Below are positions 47,227 to 55,981 of a DNA stretch of 64,000 nucleotides, piece after piece. This DNA is from an uncultured Actinomycetes bacterium. GTDB lineage: Bacteria > Actinomycetota > Actinomycetes > Nanopelagicales > Nanopelagicaceae. Position numbers and translations under genes: made by a program. Every line of letters begins with the position of its first letter. The first letter of the stretch is position 1. The notes beneath the pieces were generated by a model. That model was not told where the DNA came from. It was given only the letters and a program-made list of their open reading frames with translations, and did no database searches. Location: positions 17,118 through 81,117 of the forward strand of contig CAIRHO010000038.1 in the NCBI GenBank assembly GCA_903878415.1, written 5' to 3'.

Positions 47227-48378
47227 GTGCGACGGCTCTCGGCGTTGAATCTGATTCTTAAGTCCGAATCGAGCGCAGCCGTACTTTTATTGCCGGTAGC
47301 CCTCCTCTCTCTATATCTAGCAAATAGCGGAAATTGGCTCGTTAGTACATTGGGTATGGAGTATGGCTTCCTAGATCTGAATCTTTCACTTTCACATTGG
47401 GTCTCAGATGGTGCGCTCGTAATCTTTTTCTTCGTAGCTGGATTAGAACTTCGCAACGAAGTTCGTTGGGGCGTATTGAAATCTTGGAAAGCCGCACTTG
47501 TGCCCGCTCTTGGTGCGCTCTTTGGTATGGCTACCCCTGCGCTGCTTTACCTATTTTTCGCAAATTTGTTAACTGGTAGTGCTAGTGCTTGGGGTGTTCC
47601 GATGGCAACTGACTTGCCAATCGCACTAGCTGCCTTGATTATTTTTGGTAAAGGTTTGCCGATTGCGCTTCGCGGATTTCTATTAGCGCTAGCCATTATG
47701 GATGACGTTGGATCGATAATAGTTATTGCATTCAGATTTACAGATTCTTTGCAATTTACTTGGTTATTAGGCGCAATTCTTTCGCTTTTTATTTTTTACC
47801 ACAGCACTAGGAATTTGCAATTAGGTGCGCTCTCTTTCTTAGTTGCGCTCCTAGTTTGGTACTGCACCTACAAATCTGGTATTCACCCAACCGTAAGTGG
47901 CGTAGTGCTTGGATTGGTTATGCCAGGTTCGCATGATGATGATCCTGATCAAGTAAGTGCTGAAGAGGCGCTTCGTATTTGGACGCCGATCTCAAGTTTC
48001 ATAGTGGTGCCAATTTTTATTTTCACTGCTCTCGCAGTTCCAGTAAATTTTACTTTAGATAATTTAACCAACCCAATTACGATTTCACTTTTAATCTCTC
48101 GTTTGATTGGGAAACCAATAGGTATTCTTTTCGGAGCTTGGATTGCGATCCGAATTACACGAGAAAAAAGTGAGTTTGCCATTACCGATTATCTTTTAGT
48201 TGGAATTCTCGGAACGCTCGGGCTTTCGGTTTCATTACTTTTTGCACAACTTAGTTTGGTTGGTGCAGATTTAAGTGCGGCAACTATGGGCATCGTAATT
48301 ACTTTGCCAGTGGGGATTTTGATAGCCGCCGTTGCGCTACGAATTCGAGCCCGAAAGTTTAAGCTAGGAAGTAGTTAA
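47227..48378 (+). CDS. nhaA: Na+/H+ antiporter NhaA
   Basis: 383 aa, about twelve helices. A-T-D-L-P-I-A-L-A and A-I-M-D-D-V-G-S hold the aspartates that match Asp133, Asp163 and Asp164 of E. coli NhaA. It exports Na+ against H+ and sets internal pH. GTG 47227 has AAGGAG upstream. Confidence 0.92.
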   Translation: MRRLSALNLILKSESSAAVLLLPVALLSLYLANSGNWLVSTLGMEYGFLDLNLSLSHWVSDGALVIFFFVAGLELRNEVRWGVLKSWKAALVPALGALFGMATPALLYLFFANLLTGSASAWGVPMATDLPIALAALIIFGKGLPIALRGFLLALAIMDDVGSIIVIAFRFTDSLQFTWLLGAILSLFIFYHSTRNLQLGALSFLVALLVWYCTYKSGIHPTVSGVVLGLVMPGSHDDDPDQVSAEEALRIWTPISSFIVVPIFIFTALAVPVNFTLDNLTNPITISLLISRLIGKPIGILFGAWIAIRITREKSEFAITDYLLVGILGTLGLSVSLLFAQLSLVGADLSAATMGIVITLPVGILIAAVALRIRARKFKLGSS

Positions 48379-48381
48379 GAA

Positions 48382-48561
48382 CTATTTTTTAATAAGGGCT
48401 ACCGCTGCATGCAACACGTCAGCGAGGTTTCTAGCTTCTTCTTGATTCAACTCAACAACCAACCGGCCGCCGCCTTCAAGCGGAATCCGCATAACCAAGC
48501 TACGAGCCTCTTTGGTAACTTCCATCGGACCATCACCAGTGCGAGGTTTCATGGCTGCCAT
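48382..48561 (-). CDS. DUF3117 protein
   Basis: 59 aa. The start M-A-A-M-K-P-R-T-G-D-G-P and the core R-I-P-L-E-G-G-G-R-L-V-V-E-L are the DUF3117 signature, found in nearly all actinobacteria (Rv1211 in M. tuberculosis, from memory). Function unknown. AAGGAG lies about 9 nt before the ATG. Convergent with nhaA, 3 bp apart. Confidence 0.88.
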   Translation of the reverse strand: MAAMKPRTGDGPMEVTKEARSLVMRIPLEGGGRLVVELNQEEARNLADVLHAAVALIKK

Positions 48562-48626
48562 TTATGGACTCCTTCAGGGCTGAAGCGGGAAAGTTGTTCA
48601 CGCGTAGGTGGAGAAGTATCTCGTAC

Positions 48627-48833
48627 TTATCGTGCTTGAGGGAAATCGAAGGGAATGCTCTGATGTAGGCGGGCTTTTCCCGCTGCGAGGACGGTGATAA
48701 TCGCTCGTTCTGGAACATGGAGCGTGACCGCAATCTGGTCAGTCGACATAGATTTCACATAATGCAACGAGAGCACAATTCGTTCCTCTTCTGGAAGATT
48801 GGCGATCAATTCCGCCAAAGTTTGTGAGCTCAC
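48627..48833 (-). CDS. Stand-alone sigma-70 region 4-like protein
   Basis: 68 aa. L-P-E-E-E-R-I-V-L-S-L-H-Y-V-K-S-M-S is followed by a helix-turn-helix (D-Q-I-A-V-T-L-H-V-P-E-R-A-I), which corresponds to sigma region 4.2. Region 2 is absent. It cannot be a full sigma factor; it may bind DNA or RNA polymerase as an accessory. GTG at 48833 with TAATCT 8 nt upstream. Confidence 0.6.
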   Translation of the reverse strand: MSSQTLAELIANLPEEERIVLSLHYVKSMSTDQIAVTLHVPERAIITVLAAGKARLHQSIPFDFPQAR

Positions 48834-48857
48834 ACTTACAGAGATTACTCGGTTGCT

Positions 48858-49319
48858 TCAAGCAACGGAACGCGCAAAACGCCAAAGGGAGTATCTCACC
48901 GAGAGCAATATCCCGGGGCGGATTAGCACGAGCACTAATGCTGGAGCTTTGATTTCCTCATACCAATGAAATCGGATTCGATGATCAGAAATTTTGCTTA
49001 ATTCAAAAGTTCCGATTCCTTTAATTACTTTTCCAGAATGCAGGACTTTGCAAAATGTTGGAGGTTTCCACTCAGTAATTTCCATAACATCTAAGATTCC
49101 AATTCTTGCAAATTTTGAATTATTTTCAATAGGAAAACGTTTTGGAAAAATTCCAGTAAATGCGAAAATTTTACTTCCGATGCTATTTGGGGTCCGTTGG
49201 CTCCAAACTTTGGTGAGAAGCATCCAATTACTTTGAGATTCCCAATCAGTTAACTTTTCCCATACCGTTTCGATATCTGAATCTATTTCAATAGTTACTG
49301 AAAACTTAGAAAGTTCCAT
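48858..49319 (-). CDS. SRPBCC/START-like lipid-binding protein
   Basis: 153 aa. The fold pattern (a beta strand with I-D-S-D-I-E-T-V-W-E-K-L-T-D-W, then a curved sheet and a long C-terminal helix) is that of polyketide cyclase/SRPBCC proteins. Ligand unknown. Starts 4 bp after the LOG gene. Confidence 0.75.
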   Translation of the reverse strand: MELSKFSVTIEIDSDIETVWEKLTDWESQSNWMLLTKVWSQRTPNSIGSKIFAFTGIFPKRFPIENNSKFARIGILDVMEITEWKPPTFCKVLHSGKVIKGIGTFELSKISDHRIRFHWYEEIKAPALVLVLIRPGILLSVRYSLWRFARSVA

Positions 49320-49323
49320 CTGG

Positions 49324-49857
49324 CTACTTAGTTATATATAATAGTGCGTCATCAATTGATTTACTCCAAAGAACTTTATCGTGCTGCCCAGGTTTCATAA
49401 AATGATTTTGAGTTAAATCATTAAGTGCTACTTGTAACGAGCCATAACTTCCAAAGGGATCAATCACTGCGATTGGTTTTTCATGAAAACCTAAATACCT
49501 ACCGACCCAGATTTCAAAAAATTCTTCCAAAGTGCCAATACCGCCTGGCAGCACTAGAAAAGCATCGGAGAGCTCTTCGATTTTGCCTTTACGTTCGCGC
49601 ATATCTTCAACAACCAAAATCTCATGGCTCTCATTATCTATAAATTCAATATTCATTAGCCGATCTGGAATTACGCCAATAGTTTTGCCACCGACAGAGC
49701 GCGCTCCTTGCGCGACAGTTCCCATTACTGAAATTTTTCCGCCACCCCAAACAAGTTCATGTCCTGCGGAAGCAATCGCGACACCGAGGTCAAAACCCAA
49801 TTTAAGATTTTCGGGCGCTACTTTTACCGATGATGAGCAATAAACCGCTATTCGCAC
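49324..49857 (-). CDS. LOG family protein (nucleotide 5'-phosphoribohydrolase-like)
   Basis: 177 aa. The family P-G-G-I-G-T-L-E-E motif (about 104-112) and R-E-R-K are present. Members remove ribose 5-phosphate from cytokinin ribotides or nucleoside monophosphates. GTG start with a TANNNT box 6 nt upstream. Confidence 0.88.
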   Translation of the reverse strand: MRIAVYCSSSVKVAPENLKLGFDLGVAIASAGHELVWGGGKISVMGTVAQGARSVGGKTIGVIPDRLMNIEFIDNESHEILVVEDMRERKGKIEELSDAFLVLPGGIGTLEEFFEIWVGRYLGFHEKPIAVIDPFGSYGSLQVALNDLTQNHFMKPGQHDKVLWSKSIDDALLYITK

Positions 49858-49863
49858 GGCGTA

Positions 49864-49869
49864 ACTCTA
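49864..49869 (-). promoter_or_regulatory. -10 element of the LOG gene (leaderless)
   Basis: TAGAGT lies 6 nt before GTG 49857, back to back with the dapD element. Confidence 0.5.
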
Positions 49870-49880
49870 GTCAGAATTGG

Positions 49881-49886
49881 TAGCGT
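49881..49886 (+). promoter_or_regulatory. -10 element of dapD (leaderless)
   Basis: TAGCGT lies 6 nt before ATG 49893. Confidence 0.5.
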
Positions 49887-49892
49887 TCTCAC

Positions 49893-50819
49893 ATGAGCGA
49901 AAAAGCATTTGGTTACGGTGTTGCCACTCTCGCAGCAGATGGCGTTGTTTTGGATGTCACATTTCACACTCTGGGCTTAGGTGCCCCTGTTGCCAAGACA
50001 GAACGTGACTTAACTGCACCAGCTCTGCAATCGAGTGCAAAAATTCGCAGAGTTAAATTAGAGAATGTATTCCGAGAAATTAATCTTTTGGAAGCCCCAA
50101 TTGATGCCGTAGATGCTTATCTGAGACTTCATTTACTTTCTAATCGATTAGTGAAACCACATGGCCAATCACTTGATGGCATATTTGGAATTCTGGCAAA
50201 TGTAATTTGGACTTCTGTGGGACCTTGCGCTCTCACAAATTTCAATGAAGTTAGAGAAGATTTGCGAAATCATTTTGGTCATATCTCTATTTATGGAGTA
50301 GATAAATTTCCAAGAATGGTTGATTACGTAATCCCTGAGGGAATCCGCATTGCCGACGCAGACCGAGTTCGCCTCGGTGCATATTTATCTTCCGGCACAA
50401 CCGTTATGCATGAAGGATTTGTTAACTTCAACGCAGGCACCCTTGGAACTTCAATGGTTGAAGGTCGAATATCTGCCGGAGTAGTTGTTGGTGATGGCAG
50501 CGATATCGGCGGCGGCGCATCAATTATGGGAACACTTAGCGGCGGCGGTAAAGAAGTTATATCTATTGGTAAAAAATGTTTGCTTGGCGCAAATTCTGGA
50601 ATTGGAATTTCACTTGGTGACGATTGTGTTGTTGAGTCTGGCGTTTACATAACTGCCGGATCGGTAATTTCACTCCCGGATGGTACGACTGTTAAAGCCC
50701 GCGAGCTTTCCGGAGCATCTGGTTTGCTTTTCCGAAGAAATTCTACGAACGGCGCCTTGCAAGCGCTAAATAGAACAGGTACTTGGGGCGGTTTGAATTC
50801 AGTTTTGCATAAGAATTAA
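49893..50819 (+). CDS. dapD: Tetrahydrodipicolinate N-succinyltransferase
   Basis: 308 aa, actinobacterial type. An N-terminal domain is followed by a left-handed beta-helix (G-V-V-V-G-D-G-S-D-I-G-G-G-A-S-I-M-G). It succinylates tetrahydrodipicolinate for lysine and diaminopimelate synthesis, one step before DapC at 33550. Convergent and flush with the SpoIID gene. Confidence 0.92.
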   Translation: MSEKAFGYGVATLAADGVVLDVTFHTLGLGAPVAKTERDLTAPALQSSAKIRRVKLENVFREINLLEAPIDAVDAYLRLHLLSNRLVKPHGQSLDGIFGILANVIWTSVGPCALTNFNEVREDLRNHFGHISIYGVDKFPRMVDYVIPEGIRIADADRVRLGAYLSSGTTVMHEGFVNFNAGTLGTSMVEGRISAGVVVGDGSDIGGGASIMGTLSGGGKEVISIGKKCLLGANSGIGISLGDDCVVESGVYITAGSVISLPDGTTVKARELSGASGLLFRRNSTNGALQALNRTGTWGGLNSVLHKN

Positions 50820-52157
50820 TCAACATAAATTTCGCTGGTAAATAAATTTACGATTTGGAATTACGCAAATATCAGCGAGCGCATCTATTTCGGCCGGGGT
50901 TGGTAAATCAAACCAAGTTGAAGGCAGCTTAGTTTTTGAGCGAAACACCTCGCCAGATAGCGCCGCGCTCTTGCCGGTGGAAGAGATTGCCGAAATTGCT
51001 CGTACGCTGCCAGTTTTAGTTCTACTTAAAACTTGGTAGGAAATTACATCAGGTAGCCCAAATGCGGACGCCATGGCCGATTGTGAAAGTTCGCGCTGCC
51101 AAATGTAATAACGTGGATTTATTTTTGTGTCCAAGCTCCAAGGATCTAGAACTCCGGTCAGGTAAGGAATAGTTCCACCCCAGACTTCGGTTACGTTTTG
51201 AGTAGCACCGGCACTTGATGAGAAAAAGTAAGTAGCTGCTGGCTTATTGTTGTAACTAACAATTAAAGATGTACTCGAATCAGAACTCGTTCTAGTTACA
51301 GCTGCTTTCCAAAGAATCCCATAAATCGCTTCACTCTCTTTGGAATATCCAACAAAGTTTTGATCTGCCGTAGTTGCGTAAACATTACAATCGCAATCTT
51401 TCTTAACGGTGTTAATTTTGTTTAGTGCATAAGTTCTAGAGGCTATCGCTTGCGCTTCCAAAGCTGCTGCCGGCCAAGAGGAAGGAACTTCGCCAATCCC
51501 CCAGAGATATTCATCGTGAATTTTTAGTGAGTTTGTGATCTCTAATTTTGGACCCGCACTGGTTTGCACCAATTTTAAATTTATTTGGCCGTACTTCAAT
51601 TGCATCGCTTGGGTCGTGATTTTTGAGTTAATAACTGCATCTGGACTCCAACGCAAAGTCCAACTTGTTTCACCGTTAATAGCTGCGAATTTTGCCGTTG
51701 GTGATGTTAATTGTGGAATTATGGTATTTCCAAAAAGTAAGAAATTTACCTTTATATCTCGAATATAACTGCCAATTTCACTTCCGATTGCGCCAATTTG
51801 AAGGTCACCTTTAAGTAATTGGAAACTTCCAGTCTCCTTCAAGAGTGAAAATTCTGCAGAGCTTTGTAGATGGCCAATATTTACTCGGATGGTTTGGGTA
51901 TCGCTTTGTGAAATTACGGATGTTCCTGGGTAATAATAATTTAAAATATCAATCGCGCTCTTACCTTCAAGTGCTTGGCCGCGAGCACCAATCTGACTCA
52001 TACCAACGCCGTGACCATATCCGGAACCGTTAAAAGTAAATACCGAAGGCGCTGGATCTGCTCTGGATGTTGAAATTCCTAGGAATGTAATTAGGAATGC
52101 CGTAGAAATTAGATAAACGAGAGGTATCAACTCTCGCCTTGCCCTATACATCCTCAT
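50820..52157 (-). CDS. SpoIID/LytB-domain secreted protein
   Basis: 445 aa with a signal/anchor (about 12-32). H-G-V-G-M-S-Q-I-G-A-R-G-Q-A-L near 48-62 and A-L-E-A-Q-A-I-A-S-R-T-Y-A-L belong to the SpoIID domain, which cleaves or binds denuded peptidoglycan glycans in sporulating bacteria. In non-sporulators the role is wall remodelling. Its start overlaps the ABC ATPase gene by 14 bp. Confidence 0.82.
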   Translation of the reverse strand: MRMYRARRELIPLVYLISTAFLITFLGISTSRADPAPSVFTFNGSGYGHGVGMSQIGARGQALEGKSAIDILNYYYPGTSVISQSDTQTIRVNIGHLQSSAEFSLLKETGSFQLLKGDLQIGAIGSEIGSYIRDIKVNFLLFGNTIIPQLTSPTAKFAAINGETSWTLRWSPDAVINSKITTQAMQLKYGQINLKLVQTSAGPKLEITNSLKIHDEYLWGIGEVPSSWPAAALEAQAIASRTYALNKINTVKKDCDCNVYATTADQNFVGYSKESEAIYGILWKAAVTRTSSDSSTSLIVSYNNKPAATYFFSSSAGATQNVTEVWGGTIPYLTGVLDPWSLDTKINPRYYIWQRELSQSAMASAFGLPDVISYQVLSRTKTGSVRAISAISSTGKSAALSGEVFRSKTKLPSTWFDLPTPAEIDALADICVIPNRKFIYQRNLC

Positions 52158-52953
52158 CGATCATTGGGCTGCTACCCACTTCTAAGAACTTCTTATAAGC
52201 GGTAACCACAGTTGTTGGATCGCCTTTTTGAATTAAAGCGCCTTTGTGAAGCCAGATAACCTCATTACAAACTTCTTCAATCGTAGCTAATGCATGACTT
52301 ACGAGAATTAGTGCGCGATTATGGCCGCGGAGTTCTTTAACTCTGTTTAATGATTTCACTTTAAAGTGTGCATCTCCGGTACTGAGCGCTTCATCAATAA
52401 TTAAAATATCTGGTTCAACAGTTACTGCAACCGCAAAAGCTAGCCTTGCATACATTCCGGAAGAATATGTTCGCATTGGCGCATCAATGACTTCCCGTAA
52501 TTCCGCAAAATCAACGATCTCATCAAACTTTGCATTTATTTCGACTCGCGAAAGGCCAGCAGCCAAGCCACCAAGAATCACATTATCTCGACCAGTCATT
52601 TCTTGGCTGAACCCAACGCCAAGTGCCAATAGCGTGCTGACCGAACCATGAACTTCAATACGACCTTTTGTGGGTGGCAATATTCCCGAAATTGTCCGCA
52701 TTAACGTCGATTTTCCGGCTCCATTTGCGCCAACAACTCCCAAGACTGAACCATATGAAATCTCTAAGTTTAGATTTTCAACGGCGTTCACAATTCGGGT
52801 TTGTTTCTTACCAGCACTAAATAGCATTAACCGGTTCTTTAAAGTTGGTCGCTTTTCTAGCGTAGTTTTATAAACAACATTGAGATTCTGTATTGATACC
52901 GCAACCTCGCCGCGATTATGTGGAATTAAGTTAGATGCGGACAGCGAACTCAC
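52144..52953 (-). CDS. Polysaccharide ABC exporter, ATP-binding subunit
   Basis: 269 aa. Walker A G-A-N-G-A-G-K-S-T, signature Y-S-S-G-M-Y-A-R-L and Walker B I-L-I-I-D-E-A-L place it with Wzt/TagH/RfbE transporters for lipid-linked glycans or teichoic acids. It lacks a C-terminal glycan-binding domain. Overlaps the permease by 23 bp. Confidence 0.9.
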   Translation of the reverse strand: MSSLSASNLIPHNRGEVAVSIQNLNVVYKTTLEKRPTLKNRLMLFSAGKKQTRIVNAVENLNLEISYGSVLGVVGANGAGKSTLMRTISGILPPTKGRIEVHGSVSTLLALGVGFSQEMTGRDNVILGGLAAGLSRVEINAKFDEIVDFAELREVIDAPMRTYSSGMYARLAFAVAVTVEPDILIIDEALSTGDAHFKVKSLNRVKELRGHNRALILVSHALATIEEVCNEVIWLHKGALIQKGDPTTVVTAYKKFLEVGSSPMIDEDV

Positions 52954-53755
52954 GCTCCCTCGATAAGAAGAGATAAGAACTAATAACTAGGAGTGCAAAT
53001 GACCAGATTGTTGCTTGGAGAATATCGCTAGCAAATGGCAGCTCGCCTTTAACCATTACCCGAGACCAAGAATCAAGCATTGGGTATAGTGGATTGATTA
53101 CTCTTAAAAAATTTAACTTTTCGGTTAATGCTGAAGATTCATATAAGACTGGTGATAAATATAGGAGCGTCCGAGTTAAGTAAGGCAATAAGTTTTGAAT
53201 ATCCCTAAAATAAACATTTATACATGAGAAAAGAATCGCGCATGCTAATGCAAAAATATAAAAAATAAGGACTAACGGAATAGCCCAAAGTAAGGCCGCT
53301 GTGAATGGTAGGCCAAGAATCAAGTGCAGCAGGAATAGCACAGCTAAAGTTGGCATAAATTTAAAGAGAGCAACAACCGATGCTGCAATCGGCAGCATAA
53401 TTCTTGGAAATGCAGAATTTAGAATTAGTCGACCACCAGCGGTCACAGATTTAGCGCCAGCGGTTATGGAGTTAGTAATTAGATAAAAAGCGAAGAGTCC
53501 AGCAGTGAGATGTGCATATCTACCCGAATTGGTATGGCCACTGATAATTATGATCAAGAGAAAATAAACTGCCGAAAGTAATAGTGGATTAAGTACTAGC
53601 CAAACCTGACCTAGTGGTGAACCGAAATTCTGACGACGCAATTCAGATTTTGCGAATTCAGAGATAAAAGCTCTCCGACCGAGAAGTTGTTTCGCATACT
53701 TCTTAAATGGCGGCAAGCCCCGATGAAATGGCTCGAATACATCAATCGCGCTCAT
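52931..53755 (-). CDS. Polysaccharide ABC exporter, permease subunit
   Basis: 274 aa, six helices of the ABC-2 type (Wzm/TagG); F-G-S-P-L-G-Q-V-W-L-V-L-N-P near 45-58 is typical. It moves a lipid-linked glycan across the membrane with the ATPase above. Confidence 0.88.
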   Translation of the reverse strand: MSAIDVFEPFHRGLPPFKKYAKQLLGRRAFISEFAKSELRRQNFGSPLGQVWLVLNPLLLSAVYFLLIIIISGHTNSGRYAHLTAGLFAFYLITNSITAGAKSVTAGGRLILNSAFPRIMLPIAASVVALFKFMPTLAVLFLLHLILGLPFTAALLWAIPLVLIFYIFALACAILFSCINVYFRDIQNLLPYLTRTLLYLSPVLYESSALTEKLNFLRVINPLYPMLDSWSRVMVKGELPFASDILQATIWSFALLVISSYLFLSREREFAVRI

Positions 53756-53815
53756 AATCAGAATCTTTCTCCAAAATCTCTCTGTCGAAAGATTACCTTA
53801 CTTATATTAAGGGTT

Positions 53816-54814
53816 TTAGGACATTAGCTTGCGAGGCGAGGAGATAAATCCCCACCCCCAAGACATATGCATTGCAATCAGAATAAACGGCAATCGAATT
53901 CGCTCTTGCCAACTTTTTCCAACAAGAAGTCCACCAAATGTAATTAGAGCTATGTAACATAAAACTGGTATTAAAAATATCTCATGTAAAAATACTCCAA
54001 AAATAATTGAAAATAGATTTATCAATAGCGCTACCGGGGCAGCTAAATATCGAACACTGACCGTCTCTGGATAGGAACGTGCGATGGCTCTGCGCCATCT
54101 CCCATATTCAAAGTATTGACGTGCGAGTTTTTGAATATTTGAGCGAGGTCGGTAAGTCACGACTAGTCGAGTGTCAAACCAAATTGCGCCACCAGCTTTT
54201 CGCAATCGATAATTCATTTCCCAATCCTGCGCTCTAGTAAATCTCTCATCGAATCCTCCAATTTGAAGGAGCGCGCTCTTTTTAAAAACTCCGAGATAAA
54301 CAGTGTCGGCTGGGCCTGACTTACCACCGGTGTGAAATTTTGATGGACCAACTCCGATGATCGAACGCATCGCGCGTGCAGTTGCTTTCTGAAAATTGGT
54401 GACACCTTCGGCAGCCATAATTCCACCAACATTAACTGCGCCGGTTTTTTCAAGCGTTTCAACTGCATCAGCAATATAAGTTTTATCAATTTCTGAATGA
54501 CCATCAATTCTTACAATAATTTCATGTCGTGCTTTAGCAATGGCTAAATTAAGGCCATTTGGAGTTCTTCCGGTTGGGCTATCGATCAATAAAACCCGCG
54601 AATCTTGGCGAGAAATATCTTGGGCAATTTCAATTGTTCCATCATGAGAAGGACCTATTGCCATAATTACTTCAATTTCACCTTGATAACTCTGTGAAAG
54701 TATTGTGGCTATAGATTGTTTAAGGTGCATCGCTTCATTTAATACCGGCAAAATCACAGAAACGGCTGGAAAATTGGAGTGCGCAGTTTCACCTGTGCGA
54801 ATTGGGCTTGTCAT
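53816..54814 (-). CDS. Family 2 glycosyltransferase with C-terminal helices
   Basis: 332 aa. GT2 core V-S-V-I-L-P-V-L-N-E, R-I-D-G-H-S (DxD-like) and R-A-Q-D-W-E-M-N-Y acceptor motif; two to three helices near 255-310. It resembles ExoA-type succinoglycan glycosyltransferases. Same strand as the ABC exporter, 60 bp upstream. Confidence 0.85.
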   Translation of the reverse strand: MTSPIRTGETAHSNFPAVSVILPVLNEAMHLKQSIATILSQSYQGEIEVIMAIGPSHDGTIEIAQDISRQDSRVLLIDSPTGRTPNGLNLAIAKARHEIIVRIDGHSEIDKTYIADAVETLEKTGAVNVGGIMAAEGVTNFQKATARAMRSIIGVGPSKFHTGGKSGPADTVYLGVFKKSALLQIGGFDERFTRAQDWEMNYRLRKAGGAIWFDTRLVVTYRPRSNIQKLARQYFEYGRWRRAIARSYPETVSVRYLAAPVALLINLFSIIFGVFLHEIFLIPVLCYIALITFGGLLVGKSWQERIRLPFILIAMHMSWGWGFISSPRKLMS

Positions 54815-54838
54815 AGCCCCTAAACCGTATCGTCCAAT

Positions 54839-54844
54839 TACGCT
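54839..54844 (+). promoter_or_regulatory. -10 element of the LCP gene (leaderless)
   Basis: TACGCT lies 6 nt before GTG 54851. Confidence 0.45.
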
Positions 54845-54850
54845 ACGACG

Positions 54851-55948
54851 GTGAAATCAACGCGGGCAATTCGGTTTTTTACCGTTCTCTCTATAGTCAT
54901 CGTTGTAATCTCTGCAATAGCTACATTAGGGCTTGGCAAAATTACCGCCTCCATAAATCGTGTAGATGCATTTGGTGGGATAGGAAATCGTCCTGAAAAA
55001 TCTTCATCCGCAGTTAACTACCTTTTGGTTGGTTCTGATACTCGAGAAGGTTTAACTAAGGAAGAGTTAAAAGCGCTCCGAGTTGGTAGTGTAAAAACTG
55101 CAGCAGGTAAGAGATCTGACACGATGTTGCTCGTTCATATTTCAAAAAAACGAGATAAAGCCGTTTTAATTTCGATACCACGCGACACATTTGCCCATAT
55201 TCCAAGCTACACCGATAGTTCTGGCAAAGTTCATGCATCAGTTTATTCAAAAATTAACTCATCTTTTAACTGGGGCGGCGCACCGCTCTTAATTAAAACA
55301 ATTGAAGAAATGACCACTCTTCGAATTGATCACTACGTTGAAGTAAATTTTGCCGGCTTTGCGAAAATGATTAATGCACTGGGCGGAATTCAAGTCTGTT
55401 CAAAAGTTGATATCAAAGATCCGAAGAGTCATTTAGTAATGACAGCAGGCGTGCACACTCTCGATGGGATAGAGGCGCTGAAATATGTACGTACTCGAGA
55501 CTTCGATGGCATGGGTGATTTAGGAAGAATGCAGAGACAGCAACAATTTATGAGTGCCGTTCTGCGAAAAGCAACTAGCGCTGGCGTCTTACTCAATCCA
55601 ATAAAACTTATTAGCTTTTTAAATTCTGCGCTAGCTGCAGTAACTACCGATGAATCTTTAAATAAAGGTGATTTGCTAACGCTTGGAAAACAATTGCGAA
55701 ATTTATCCGCATCTAAAGTCAGAACTCTCACCGTTCCGTTGAAGTTTTATAACTATAACTCGAATGGCGTAACCGCCGCAGTCTTGTGGGATCCCGTGCT
55801 CGCCCCAGAGTTATGGCAACGACTAAAGGATGACCAAGCCATTATTGATGAGGTGAAGCCCTCAGCTTCACCATCGGCTTCTCCCTCAATCGTAGATAAA
55901 TTTAAGACTCGGACCGCTGAAGAAAATCCATGCGGGTCGCTGAAGTAA
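54851..55948 (+). CDS. LytR-CpsA-Psr family glycopolymer ligase
   Basis: 365 aa. An N-terminal helix is followed by the LCP domain: G-S-D-T-R-E-G, R-S-D-T-M-L-L-V-H, S-I-P-R-D-T and Y-V-R-T-R-D-F-D-G-M-G-D-L-G-R-M-Q-R-Q-Q. It transfers undecaprenyl-linked glycans to peptidoglycan. A Ser/Pro tail with a terminal Cys follows. Rv3267-like in position. Confidence 0.9.
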   Translation: MKSTRAIRFFTVLSIVIVVISAIATLGLGKITASINRVDAFGGIGNRPEKSSSAVNYLLVGSDTREGLTKEELKALRVGSVKTAAGKRSDTMLLVHISKKRDKAVLISIPRDTFAHIPSYTDSSGKVHASVYSKINSSFNWGGAPLLIKTIEEMTTLRIDHYVEVNFAGFAKMINALGGIQVCSKVDIKDPKSHLVMTAGVHTLDGIEALKYVRTRDFDGMGDLGRMQRQQQFMSAVLRKATSAGVLLNPIKLISFLNSALAAVTTDESLNKGDLLTLGKQLRNLSASKVRTLTVPLKFYNYNSNGVTAAVLWDPVLAPELWQRLKDDQAIIDEVKPSASPSASPSIVDKFKTRTAEENPCGSLK

Positions 55949-55981
55949 ACTGGTCAAAGTTAATCAAGGGAGATCTAAAAC

